NCBI GenBank assembly: GCA_013399305.1
Contig: VXAI01000092.1
Location: forward strand, 2,293,682-2,357,681
DNA: 64,000 nucleotides
DNA from: Rostratula benghalensis
Lineage: Eukaryota; Chordata; Aves; Charadriiformes; Rostratulidae
Reading direction: 5' to 3'
Shown: one piece after another, positions 41,150 through 52,800 of the stretch
Layout of the letters: the number at the start of each line of letters is the position of its first letter
Numbering within the stretch: position 1 is the stretch's first letter
Notes under the pieces: model-generated
Database searches by the model: none
Seen by the model: only the letters and a program-made list of their open reading frames with translations
Told to the model about the DNA's origin: nothing
Translations under genes and position numbers: made by a program

Positions 41150-41322
41150 ATGGAATTTCCATCCCCAAAGAAATTAAAAATTCAACCCAATATGACCCCG
41201 ACAACCTAATCTAACTTGGACGTTAGACCACCTTTGAATGGCAAGTTGGACCAGATGACAAATAGATGACAACCAGAGATCCCTACCAACTAAATTACTC
41301 TGCGGTTCTATATCAGTGCCAC
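41150..41322 (+). mobile_element. Old, degraded CR1 3' end in NDUFAF6 intron 3
   Basis: The recognisable tail order is ttccatccccaaagaaatta, then gacaacctaatctaacttgg, aagttggaccagatgac, agatccctaccaac and tctgcggttctat. Each is a decayed version of the CR1 3' consensus. Confidence 0.7.
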
Positions 41323-42106
41323 GGGGAAATCCATTTACACTGCCTTCAGGCCTTCAATAATCCATCAAACATATCAATGACAATTCTAACTAGGAATAAA
41401 AGATTTTGCAAGACAGCCCATTTCTTTTGCCATGACCAGCAGAGGAGCAGATCTGTAGGTGTATTTTATGTGAGATGTTCTAGGGTCTGCAGAACTCGGG
41501 CATCTTGGTAAAAATAAATAGTTAAGTTCACAAGTAAACTCCTTATTACTCAATGCATGCAAAAGGATCTGTGCAAATCATAACACATCAATAGAAGTCG
41601 TCAAGGAACTCTTGATGCAAGGAGAAGACTGTATTGAGATTCTTCCTATAATCCAGTAACTAGGTGTGAAGGTCTTGGGCTTTTCCTCATACCCTATTTG
41701 CTAGTTCAACCTCCATGCCTAGGCTCCTGTCTTTGTACAGCTTAATCTCTTCGGGCAGGACTAGCATTGGCTCAGGAAAGTATACTTGGGCACTTCACTT
41801 GCTATCATTTTACAGCTCATCACAATTTACTCTATTCTTCACCTAAACAAAAGAGGAAAAAATATGTGGCTGACAAAGGTCTGACACTCCAAGTAGGTCC
41901 TACCTAAATATTCTCCTTCTCCAACTCTGTTCTTTGGTTGTAGATAACTTTAAGCATCACACACAGACAAGAAACACAATTTACATTAGCTGTTTTATAT
42001 CAAATAACCCTGTAAACTATGCAACACAGCATACACAAAATAATGATATTTCCCCACAGTAATATTTTAGTTATGTGAATCTTAGGACAATAAAAGTATA
42101 CTTTAC

Positions 42107-42229
42107 CTTCCACAGTTGTGTAGCAACTGGCTGATGTGGTGGGTTATCGCAGTATATATCTTCCACAGCATCCCTCCAGAACTGCATTCGCATCAATCCT
42201 ATGGTCTTCTGAGTTATGGAGTCTTTAAT
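42107..42229 (-). CDS. NDUFAF6: NDUFAF6 coding exon 3 (residues 93-133)
   Basis: Bounded by acceptor cctttccag and donor TGGAAG|gtaaag. Exactly 41 codons: [18 protein letters not shown], then [18 protein letters not shown] and TQLWK. This matches the human exon almost residue for residue. The [10 protein letters not shown] stretch sits where active family members have the first Asp-rich motif; only scattered acidic residues remain. Phase 0 at both ends. Confidence 0.96.
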
Positions 42230-43151
42230 CTGGAAAGGATACACCTGGAGTGAAATTCACTGTGTCTTTAAGGCACCTGCTGTATCTAAAGACAGACACA
42301 GGACATAGCCAAACCCAGTAGGAAAAAGTGCTTGGTTCTGAATTTACGTTTATTCCTCATAAAGCATATGAACACCTTCAAAGAGTGGGAAAACAAAAAA
42401 AGAAAAAAAAAAAAAATCTTCACCACAACTTGACTTTGAAACCCATGGAGAACAACTCCTGGGCAACCCTCACTTTAGCTTTCTTCCCAGAAGGAATAGA
42501 AGCAGAGGCAACAGCAGCAAGGGAGGGCAGTGTCACGAGTTGCCAGAAGCACAGCCCACAGAAGCTGATCCGGGATTTTGCTTGGTCAGCACATTTCCTG
42601 GATCGCTCCTTCCTGGCAAGCGTTACCAACTTTCCTGGTTGCACTGGCAGTTTCTGGCCGCCTTGCAAAGGAGAAAGACTACAGCCACTCCCCTCCCACA
42701 TCTATGATTGCAAACTTTCCTCCCGGCACCTTTTCCATTGCCCAGCTTCTGCCAACAAAGAACAGTGATTGATTATATCATGCAAGTTTTTGACAGATCT
42801 TCTACAGATAGAATTTAGCTGCACTTAACAGATTCTTTGCTGCATTTGAAACCAGGACATAGGTGCAATCACATAACAGTATCAAGGACTACAGCCTGTT
42901 TGTTATAATTTAATTTCAAAATGCACAAAGAGAAAAGTCAGAAAAACTACATGCATAAACAAAATTAATTGGGGGAGGCTAGCTATTTTCCCAGGGCCAT
43001 TCAAAAGTAGAGGTTTATACTGCACTCTTATTCATTGCCCCTTATAATACAAAAAGTTAATCTCAGCAAAACACCAACTACTAGTGTAATTTAGAATATT
43101 GAAACTGTTATTTTACATTTCCAGTGTTCACAAATATATCTTAATACCTGC

Positions 43152-43251
43152 CTGAGCCAGTTCCACATTGAAGGCTCTCAAGGCAAGAGCAGAGGTTCGA
43201 GATTCTGCAGGCAAGAGCAGGGAACACAGAAACCCTTCATAATCACGCTTT
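43152..43251 (-). CDS. NDUFAF6: NDUFAF6 coding exon 2 (residues 59-92)
   Basis: Preceded by an acceptor ending ttttatag. It encodes [17 protein letters not shown], then [16 protein letters not shown], nearly identical to the remembered human sequence and the start of the synthase-like domain. The exon is 100 nt and enters in phase 2. The end is unusual: the reading that keeps the conserved AQ-[IV]-K-D-S junction stops after CAG and uses the donor gcaggt, a GC donor. A GT donor lies four bases further on but would shift the frame. Confidence 0.93.
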
Positions 43252-46200
43252 CTATAAAAGGATGAAAAAAACCACATTTATTATTTATAGCTCTATGTAA
43301 ATTGGGTGTACTATTGCTGAAGTCCTAAAATAGTAGCACGGAGTAACAGTTCAAAACTCTGACCTTGCAAAAGAAGCAGAATTTATGCTTATTTTAAAGT
43401 AAGACAAATTCCAAGAAAGAGGGAATGCTGCCTGAACTCCCACTGCACCTCTCAAATCCAGATCTCAAGATATTTGGCCAAAGGCATGGAACAAGGCTGT
43501 GGCAGAACTGCAGACAGAATCCTGATTGTCCGACTTCCAGACTTCTGTTCCGAAAAATGAAACCACATTTCTTTAAAAGATTGTGCTTTGGAGTTTGGCA
43601 GAAGAGTCCTTGCTTAACCATTAAGTTTTTGTTTATTGGCAACTATATTTAAAGCAGAAATCCTCTGGGTCTTGGCAGTTTCGCCACAGGTAACTGGTTG
43701 CCAACCTGCAGTGGTATGCCTTTGTCTGGCCACTTGGGTGTGCCATTAAATTGAAAACAACCACAGTGCACAGAACTGTAAATTGCAAAATCATACATAA
43801 CTGTAGCGAACAAAAACACTTGGGTCACCTCTGAAAAGCTAAACTGCTTGTTTTGAACAACATTTTTGTGTACCTTCCCATAAGCCTGTAACCTGATTCT
43901 TCATTGGAACAGGACCAGCAACTCCAAGTTTCACCCCAGGAGTAGAGAAGCAGGTGTCAAAGAAAACACATTTACTCATTTTCATGAAGTCTGCTGCTCT
44001 TACACGTACTCATATTTATTCTGAATGTGAGCTTAAAATAGCAAAGCCAAACTAAACCCAAGGGTTATTAGGGTTGCTACTTTCAGCACCAAACAAAAAG
44101 AAAGCAGGATTTTAACAGAGGTTCTTACCCCTACAATACACAGCAGCTGGTAACTAGCAAATGCTTAGAGTTTTCACAACAGTTGTGAAACTTCATTTAG
44201 AGTTTGATGCAAATCCAGAAGCATCAACAGTGAACATCTGTGAATTTGAGGAGGCTTTAAAGGTCACCTTCATAATAAGGAACACACACAGCAAACCTCC
44301 CTCAATTAACACCCTATCAGAAGTATGATCAGCTCAAAACCTAGTACTTTTTTTTTTGTTTTTCCCAGGCGGATTGTATTAATATCCGGTAGTGCCCACC
44401 CTTGGCAGAGCTGCAATGTTTACAGTGATATTTTTCTAGTTCTCATTAGGCAGTTTGCCTAGGGTTTTCACACAACACAGAACCACCTCTACTTCCAGAA
44501 AGGAAACAAAGAAACACAAAGCAAACAGCAGCACTATAGAAAAAATTGTCTTTCCTCTAGTAAGGATGCTGGTGTGTTGGGTTTGGGGCTTTTTTCAATC
44601 ATTCTAAGCTTAGAAATTAAGTGCAGTAAAAAATAGCAAGGAAAGCAATCAGAAAGAAATGTGAATTTTATTTTGACAGTGCTCCCTTGGACATAACAGT
44701 AGAAAAAGAAATCCGTTAAGCTTCAGCCTGTAAAATAAAATAGATATTGATATAGATCACGTTCCACCCCAACTCTCTTTGTGTATATCCTTTGTGGGTA
44801 AGGAATGAAGAAAGGAAGGAATGATATTAAGTCTGGTATTGAGTCTTCTTCGTCGTTTTTCTCTCAAATAAACATCCCTATGGACCCACAGAGGAAAGGA
44901 AAATTGCTTACAACTTTCACTGTAATGGAAAATTTTAAATCTTAAAAATAATTTCTTCCACATAAAAAAAAAAAACAAAAACAAAACTCTGTAACGGCAT
45001 CAAGTGACATGAGACAGAAAAGTTACCTGCTAGGGAAATATATTTTTTAATCAGCAGCTTAAAGCTACTTGTAAACAAGTTATTTAAGGTAGTAAGGAAA
45101 GTCCAAGAGGGGACATCTCACATATTGCACGGAGTTGCAAAAATCTACATCACTAAAGCATAACTCAGTTCTTGTTCTTCCTAATGCACGGGAGACTCAA
45201 ATTCAGAACTGGGGAGCTGCTGATGCTTGCAGAGCCTCAAGTGTTTTATTTCTGTTTGAATAGTAAATCCTTCCTCTTATTTTTTTCATAACTTATGAGT
45301 TCCGTGCAACACCTGAGCTACTACAAACAGCAGCTTCAATTAAATGATGCCAAAAGCATAACCACCTTTCATTTTATTACTCTGAACACTTGTGTATTTT
45401 TGTAAGTAGCCATTTTTATGGTTTAACAAAAATAATAACAACAAAAGTTTAAATTCAACCATCTCAGCTTCTGTGCCTTGGAACCTAACTGTTCTCTTCA
45501 CAGTTGTTTGTTACCGAAAGTATTTTACCTGAATAGTAATTGTATACACACAGCCTCAGAGTTACTCTACTGAGTAACAAGTAAACAAATCCTGGGTCGC
45601 TTAACCATGAAAACAAACCTGTTTTCCAAAGTTTTGTCACAGAAAATGCAACCTGGCCACGCGTTCTGATGCATTTGTAAAGGTCTGCTGCTTAGTGCTC
45701 TATAGAAAATGTAAGATTTTCACATTTCTTCCCACTAATTTTCCTACTTCAATCACTACTGCTGACGACACACACCTTTGTATCTTTTACAAGCATCAGC
45801 TTGGAGAAGATGATCCTGTTCCACTCTTTCTATACGCGCTTGGAAGCCTTCTCCCTGCTTCTGTCAACCATCTAGGACAACTGTATCCAAAGAGAAAGTA
45901 TTTAATTGGTTTTGTACAGAAACTTGTTTAACTTTTTACTTTGTACCTCTGAACTCCTGTGGACTAGAAAGCAGCTAAGGGCCTTGTTTTACACACGTTG
46001 TTGATGGCCCAGAAGCCAAGGAGGAAACATCACCTGGCCTGGAGGTGTCTGGGCTGCATTCCTGCTCCTCTTGGAGCATTTTGGATTTGACCAAAACCAG
46101 ATACTATTGAGAACTGGACATCCTCCCTCTTCTGCATTCAGGTCAGAGAAGCTGCTTGAGCTGTTTGTCCCACTGTTGGATTTCCTCTACTTTTGCTCGT

Positions 46201-46553
46201 TTTTCTAAGGAGTACTTGGACAGCTTGGCTATTTTTCAGTAGCCAAGAAGATCTGAAAGCGCCTCTAGTTCTTAAAACATCCATTTCGGCGATCCTTCTC
46301 TCCAAAAAGCCAAGAAACGAAATGGAAAAGTTCAGTATGTCCAAGGAAAAGTAGCTGTGAAGGAAGCGGGGGAGGGAATTTGCCAGGTGCAGGTTAAATC
46401 ATCCATGCCAGCTTTAAATATGTCTCCAGTTTCCCTTGCTCACCCCCCATCCCGAGAAGGCCGGGCCCCGGCACAACCCTTTCCACTGGCGCCACTCGCC
46501 TCAGGGGCACGGAGCTTTTTTCGCGGCCCGGGCGATGCCGAGGAGGAAACCCC

Positions 46554-46577
46554 TTTTTTTTTTTTTTTTTTTTTTTT
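46554..46577. repeat. 24-base poly-T in NDUFAF6 intron 1, inside the CpG island
   Basis: An uninterrupted run of 24 T on the plus strand (A on the coding strand), embedded in GC-rich DNA 126 bp past the exon 1 donor. Length is likely to vary between individuals and sequencing runs. Confidence 0.9.
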
Positions 46578-46702
46578 CCGGGAAACTCAACAGCCTTTCC
46601 GTCAGGAGGGAAGGTCTCGCAAGCCTTCCTCCGGCAGGCTCGCCGACCCCTGAGGAGAAGAAAAACCCGGGCATTATAGGCCTTCGCTCCCCGAGCACTC
46701 AC

Positions 46703-46878
46703 CGCACCAGCTCGGCGCAGTACTGCGCCTCTCCTCCGGGCGCCGGGCGGCTGCACCCTGCCGCCCTCCCGCCGCCAAGCCCCGGCCACGGAAGGCCGCC
46801 GCGGGCGCCCGCCACCTTCAGCCTGGGATGGCAGGGCCCATGGCGCAGCCTGCCCCGCGCGATGGCGGCAGCCGCCAT
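46703..46878 (-). CDS. NDUFAF6: NDUFAF6 coding exon 1 (residues 1-58 and part of 59)
   Basis: Contains the start codon (46878-46876) in a good context, GGCAGCATGG. An in-frame TGA lies 33 nt upstream, which fixes this as the first ATG of the frame. The product starts MAAAAIARGRLRHG and continues as an Arg/Gly/Pro-rich mitochondrial presequence. It ends with AQYCAELVR, aligned to the human YCLELLR just before KRDYEG. The donor is GTGCG|gtgagtg and the exon ends in phase 2. The exon lies inside a CpG island. A 24-base poly-T (poly-A on the coding strand) begins about 125 bp into the intron. Confidence 0.92.
46862..46878. promoter_or_regulatory. 17-bp palindrome with two opposed ATGGCGGC motifs over the NDUFAF6 start
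   Basis: The sequence ATGGCGGCAGCCGCCAT is an 8+1+8 perfect inverted repeat. The minus-strand ATG of NDUFAF6 is its right arm, and an ATG in the same context opens on the plus strand. ATGGCGGC is the core of YY1 sites found near the start of many vertebrate housekeeping genes. Confidence 0.7.
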
Positions 46879-46985
46879 GCTGCCCGCCGCTCCGCCTTCT
46901 CCCGTCAGTCAGCCCGGCCCCGCGGGGCTCGTCTGGTGTGAACGTGTAACCGTACAGTTACAACCGCACACAACCGCACGCAGTA

Positions 46986-47000
46986 CCGGTAGATGGCACC
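46986..47000 (+). promoter_or_regulatory. CTCF-like motif upstream of NDUFAF6
   Basis: CCGGTAGATGGCACC agrees with the CTCF core CCASYAGRKGGCRSY at 14 of 15 positions; the third base, G for A, is the mismatch. It lies 110 bp upstream of the ATG on the opposite strand. This is motif matching only. Confidence 0.5.
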
Positions 47001-47170
47001 CGAGAACGCGGCGGTTTTGTGGGAGCCCTACGGCCTTTCGTTGTCCTGCAAATGGCGCCCGCCCTGCAGCCTTTGCCTCAGTTTACCCCGGCTGCCGGGG
47101 CGGGCGCCGCTGGTGGCCGTTTGAGGTGAATTCCTGTGCTCCCTTGAAAACCAGGCGCTTGGGGCTCTAA

Positions 47171-50100
47171 AGCGTTAGCCCCGCAGAACGGAGGAAGGTG
47201 AATTGTTAAAATCTCATAGCTTACGGGCAGCGCGGCCTAGGAGACGTACAGGAGAGGCTGTGGGACTGGGTTAGACCCTCTGGGTGGGTTTGGTGGATGA
47301 GGGAGTGGAGCAGGGCAGCTTTGCCTGGGCAGCAAAGCTGACCCCAGGGCTCAGTCCTCGGTAAAATGTTGTGTTTCGGGTTTGCAACAGAGGCCCTGTT
47401 TCCTCCTCCTGGTTGGGAGAGGGACTCCATACCATACGGAATGGCTGGCGTTTATTTAGAGACAGAAGGGCCCTGTTAGCCCTGTGGTTGTGGATAGAGT
47501 AGCCTTACTCCTCCAAAGTTTGGCCTATATGGGGACAGGCCAGCAAATTCTTACAAAAGTGCCACCGTGCTCTAGGAACAGTTACATCTTAAAACTACAC
47601 CAGCTCAGCTTATTGCTAAATAGTCCAACTTAGTTATTAGTAGAAGCAGGAACAGTATGGCTTTTCGTTCTATACCAAGCCGTGCCATCCTCTTCCCTTT
47701 AGCCTCCATTTTATAGTACACTGAGTTGTTTCAGGGAGTTAAACCAGCAGAAATGCATCCACTGCTCAATTTTGGTTCTCCTGAGTTCGTTTCTCTGCCA
47801 GTTTGGTGCCTTGAACCAGTTCGCTGTGCAGTCAGTTTAGCATCAGCGCCGGGCAAGGGGCTGTCATCTGGAGAGAGGGCAGGATCACTGGTTTGTGGAC
47901 AGTGATACAGATGTTCATTAGCTTAGCTGGAAAGTGAAGCCACATGGTAAATATTGGGGAGAGTTTTGAGAGGGCAGCAACATTCAAGTGACATCTGTTT
48001 GGAAATGAGAGCAAGCCTTTATTTTGTGTCACTGAGACAAGAAGGAGAGGTGGGTTGGGGATCTCACTAAAGCATTATTTATTTTATTGATTAGTGGTCC
48101 TTGTGGATTTACTCGAGCCTTTCTTCTTCCCTTTCCCTTGCCTCTAAAGTTCTCTTTGTCTTGAAACTCTGGACCTTGTTTTAAACCCATGCTATGCCTT
48201 GAGCAGGATTTATTGTTTGTCAGGGCACCCAAAGGAGGTCATTTAGCTTTGGGTGGAGGCTGAAACTGCTGTTGTTTAAATTTTCGGAGAGAACCCCTAG
48301 ATAAATGAATCCAGCTCTTTCAGCTGCTGCCAATTCCTGGCAAAAGAGTTACATAAACATACTCTAAACCTCAAGAGTATTATAAATAAATCTTATAAAA
48401 TATTAACTTTTGTTAATCTCTGAATGAACCAAAATGGCACTAAATTGATTTAAACCCTTAGTAAGAAAAGAATAAACCAGGTGTTGCGTGAAAAACAATC
48501 CTGACCTCTTTCTTGGTGTGCTGACATTTGTTTCTTATTGGTTTGTACCTTTACTGTACCCATTAAATGACTATTTTTTTCCATAAACAAATATTTCACC
48601 AATCGTATGTAGTTATTGAAAAGCTTCTTCAAGTCTGTATTGATTCTAAGTTAGCCTTTTATGTTGCCAACACAGTGGTAGTAATGTCTTGGCTTAATGT
48701 ATTAGTGAGTTTTTAACACTGTATATGAAAATTTGTGCTTAGTAAGAGGCATCTACAAACTTTTAAAAATTAGCTCATTGTGTTACACACATTTTGTCAC
48801 CTTTTCCAATATTTCTCACAGAAGCCGAAAGCCTGTCTTTCTGATGTGTACTTCTTACTGAAGCATGTTGTCCAGCTGACTCCTCAGATAAAACTCTGAA
48901 ATCCTTGGGCAGCAGTGCTAGTGACAGCAATGGCTGATTGAGTGAAGATTATTCAGTTATTGCTCTAACCTGGAATTTCTGGGAAAAAAAACAGCAAGTT
49001 TTGTGTCAGGAATACTGAGTAGTTATAGCTGACCCTTGTTAAAAGAACATCCAGATACTATTTGTCAACATATAAATGAGAAAAAGAGATCCTCAACTGT
49101 CCCATGATGGCCAAATAGAGTGATACATTCTCTCTCTTTCTCATTTTCCCCTTCTGAATAATTCTGTATTTTTTCCAGCATCAGAGTTAAGGAAAAATCT
49201 GTGTGTAGTAACAATAGTGTTTCCTGTCTAGTTCTGTGCCACAGTGAACAGGCATATGGAGTTATTTTTACCTGTACTACTAAAAATATTCAACCAAGAA
49301 TCTTTGTTTAAAGGAATACACTAAGAAAACATGTCTAACTGCAGTCATTCCACTGCTGGCCACAGAATAAAATACATTAATGCATGTGGTAACAGGCACC
49401 GGGCCACTTTAAAACACAGTTTACCCTTTCTCTGTGGTTTGTAGATTTAAGTCTTTAATTACAAAGTAGATGGAAAGTTCCAAAAGGATATTGCAGTGAG
49501 GGGGTTTCATTTTTCTTGCTGATGCATTTGTTTATTTTTTGTAGTCTTGTCTGTAGATAAATGTGCTGGTAAACTTTCATTTATTTCTTGTTAAACAAAG
49601 GTCTCTGTGACTTATGAAGGATGAGGACCACTGCATGCTTCCTTGCCTGTGTGCTGCAGGACCGAGCTGGAGTGACTGTCCTTTCAGAGTGAAACAGCTC
49701 TTCTTTATCCACCAACACCTTTGCCAACCACGGGCCTACTCCACTGCGCTTAGTAGGAATTGCTGCTCATCTGATATTCTCAAGCTCCTGTGGTTTTACC
49801 TGAGATTCAGTTTTACCCCATGAAACAGATGAATCTGTCAAGGAGCTTCACATACACCACTAAGTAAAGGCCAGATATTACCAACATTCAGTTACTCCTG
49901 ATTCAGACTGCAGATTTGTGAGTGAAGCAGTGGATATTCAGGTCATGCAACTTTTACTGCGTGATACCTTTGATACCTATCTTTTGTTAGGATAGTCTCT
50001 CGTATCTTTTTAACCAGTAGAGTAAAATAGGTCTTCTACAGAGAGCAGTTCAGAATAAGGACACAGCTTTAGCACTCGGATCATGCTGATTAAAGTTAAT

Positions 50101-52714
50101 CTCTCTACTGGTTGTAGATTACTGACCCTCTCTGGCCAGCAACCTCTCCACAGCTGTGCCACCTTCTCTGAACTCACAAACAGGCAGAAGCAGAACTTGG
50201 GACCAAATTTTCAAGGGGTTAGTGCATCCCAACTGCCCATCTTCCACTTTGACATCAAAATAAGACCTTCAGAATTAAGAAAACATCACTATTAATTTCT
50301 TGAGTTCCTTCGAAAATCCTGCTCTTTGAGGACAATGTACTCTCTTCAGAATTTTGTCTCTGGATTTTCCAAGACTTCTCCTAAAGCCTTCGTACTGTCA
50401 TGAGAAGAGCTGACTTATCTGGCTGCCCTTGCACAGAAGCACAGGCCCACACAAACAGCATTTGGTTCCATGTTGTTGCCTGGGGTGACACGCATGCAGT
50501 ATCAGATGCAAATACTGTGAGTATTTGAATGAAATTCACAAAGTGTATGCTTTTAAGACAAAGTAAAGCCAAGTCCTTCTGCTGCTGCTTTGGATGCAAA
50601 TGTATTTGTAATGATCTCTTGTTTTTGTACGTATCCCTTATCTTGCACCTGTTATCATCTTTGTTTTAAAAAGCTTGGGGGTAAGCTTGCCAAATGATAC
50701 GCCCCATCTGTGCTACCTGGATAAACAGTGTTAGCGGGAAACATGCAAACTGAAAAGCCACAGGTTCTTGACAGACAAGTACCAGCGCTGTTTCTCTGGC
50801 TAGCAAGGACAAGGTCTTTGTGTTCTTTCAACGAGTTTCCAGCCTTGTTCAAAATTCTTGCGTAGTTGTTGGGAGGGAGATGAGAGAGAGAGAGAGGAAG
50901 CTGGGGGTGTGCAAACTCATTCTTGGCATGCAGGTGAAGTCAGCTGCAAATAGAACAAGGTTTTCAATGAAATCCACCAAGTGAATGGGTTTTTTAGGGT
51001 TTTTGGTTTTGTTTTTTACCAGAGACGAAATAGAACTAAATGTTGTGTCTGCTCTGTTGGAGGCAGGAGTATTTGTTGTGAACAGTGCTCTTGGTTATAT
51101 ATTGGACCCCTGGAAACCAGACTAGCACTCAGAAGGAGGGAAGGTGAATAATGGGAAACTGCATCACCAGGACTTGTCCTTGAAAAGTCTGGAAAGAAAT
51201 GACAGTAGATATAGCAAGGTGAGGGAGCCTTCAGGCATTTTGTCAAAGAGGCAGCAGTAGGAGAGAACAACTTGTTCCAGAACCTTATCAACTTCTACTG
51301 AGATCTCTAAATTTTCCCATGTTTTCTTTCTTTAGGGACTTGCAAGAGGGAGCACTGTTGAGTAATTAAAGCACAAGGCTGGCAGCTTGCTTTCTGAAGT
51401 CCTGTCACTGAGTTCCTGGGGCAACACATGTACTGAGAGTGGCTGACACTTAATAGTTGGTGGACCAGGTAATTTTAACCGACTTAGATCTTTAGTGTTG
51501 ACACCTCAAAGTCTTTTGCATGCACAGAACACATCATTACTGCATATTAGCAGGGACACAAGGTGCTATGAGACCTGACCCACCCATAGCAGGCCTGATT
51601 CCACCTTTGCTACCCGGGTTGGAGGGAATGAGACCAGCAGCACCGGTGTGGGTGGGAACTGCTCCCTGTCCTGCTGTTCATCCTCTGCCTTGTACTCCCT
51701 GCACAGACATTCTGGTGCTTGCTGCTTTTGGGTGCTAGAGCAAGGTAAAGGGTAGAACTTGGCATCTTGAGTGCCCTTTCATAGACCTTGGGACAGGGGA
51801 GTTTGCCTAATGCCATTTCACAAGGAGATAGAAGTAGGACCCACATTCCTTTTGGTGCCTGCCACGTGGGGTCTGTGTCTGCAAGAATTAGGAAGGTGCC
51901 ACACACTGATCTGCCCGAGCCTTGTCAGTCAACAAGGATAATTCATAAACTGGTTAACCCTGGCAAAGTCCATGATGACAGTGTCTTTTGGCACTTGGAT
52001 ACATTCCACCAGACACAAGCCAGGAGCTTCTGTTTAAAAAGCTGGTGGCCTAAGGAGATCCCTCTTCACTATGGTCAATTCAGCCTGACATGTCCAGGAA
52101 CTTTAACCAGGTGCCAAACTCTTGCAGGGTTGAGCGTGCTGCCAGGCAGCTGAGCAAGAAATTACAGATTTGCTGGCAGGGCTACAACATCCCAGGCACC
52201 CTTGCTGCCCCGGAGGCCCTTGTAACAGCTTGTAAAAGGGCTCAGAGAAAACTGTCTTTGTGGAATGGGCATTCCTGGGGTGTTGCTGGCCAGGCAGTGT
52301 GCCAATCTCTGGGGGTGAGATGCTGCTCTGGGAAGCTCACCTGTAACCAATGCCTGGCAGCAAGGTGTCCATAAATTATAGCACTGCAAGGATGTACACA
52401 GGGTTTCGTTCCACCTTGACTTCTGCTCTCTGCCTCCCAGTGCCAGCCTCTTTCCCCGCTCCTGGTATGAAAGTAGCCTCTTCTCTCACCTTTCTCCATC
52501 TCAGCCCCTCATGGCAGATGCCCAGCAATCCCTTCTGAAATGTAGCCTGGTTCACAGGGGTCACACAGAGTACTTCCTCCCTGGTCACACTGGTCCTGCT
52601 CCAGCTCATATCAGAATCCTGCTCTTTCTGCCATCCACATGAGCATTCATATCTGCATCTGTCCCCCTTACATGACAAAAGAAAGCTCAAGCACTGGATA
52701 GAGAGTAGCTCTAG
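47171..52714. other. Intergenic DNA upstream of NDUFAF6
   Basis: No coding exon recognised. A (GA)n run is at 50881-50897. Based on human gene order, TP53INP1 should start further right, pointing away from NDUFAF6; none of its protein is encoded in this window. Confidence 0.55.
50881..50897. repeat. Short (GA)n
   Basis: Eight GA units; a minor simple repeat. Confidence 0.85.
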
Positions 52715-52800
52715 TTGGCTCTGCTTTGAGCAGGAAGGGTGGACAAGATGGTCTCTAGCCTCTGAACAGAAGCCACCAATTCCGTTACTCTGTGGCTGTG
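52715..52800 (+). mobile_element. Probable decayed CR1 3' end
   Basis: The order ggctctgctttgagcaggaa, gggtggacaagatggtctct, then tctgaac and ttactctgtggctgtga follows the CR1 tail, with many substitutions. Shorter and less certain than the other copies. Confidence 0.55.

Larger units (their letters stand above)
27936..46878 (-). other. NDUFAF6: NDUFAF6 gene, coding span (nine exons)
   Basis: Complex I assembly factor 6, a mitochondrial matrix/inner-membrane protein needed early in NADH dehydrogenase assembly, for the ND1 part (family knowledge). Joined exons give 981 nt, 326 residues plus stop, close to the human length of about 333. The N-terminus is rich in Arg and Ala with no acidic residue before about position 50, as expected of a mitochondrial presequence. 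Residues about 60-310 are the squalene/phytoene synthase-like fold. Where active phytoene synthases carry LRDVxED...RGRxYLP, this protein reads [16 protein letters not shown], so the second Asp-rich prenyl-diphosphate motif is gone, in line with an assembly rather than catalytic role. Introns measure 3451, 922, 3210, 1141, 3276, 1802, 3659 and 501 bp, with phases 2,0,0,0,1,0,0,0. No frameshift or internal stop was found. Identity is by remembered homology, not a search. Confidence 0.95.
46440..47170 (-). promoter_or_regulatory. CpG-island promoter of NDUFAF6
   Basis: A run of high G+C with frequent CpG, sharply different from the AT-rich flanks, covers exon 1 and about 290 bp upstream. No TATA box is visible at the expected distance, as is usual for housekeeping mitochondrial genes. 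It contains ATGGCGGC (YY1-type) motifs in both orientations over the start codon and a CTCF-like motif at 46986-47000. The exact TSS cannot be set. Confidence 0.85.

Noticed and set aside
47095..47125. Second CTCF-like sequence (ccaccagcggcgcc on the minus strand)
   Set aside because: One base short relative to the CTCF core, so the GGCGC half falls out of register.
46436..47170. 244-codon plus-strand frame across the NDUFAF6 CpG island
   Set aside because: It is antisense to exon 1, low-complexity (Pro/Arg/Ala) and explained by the lack of stop codons in GC-rich DNA; it also runs through the poly-T.
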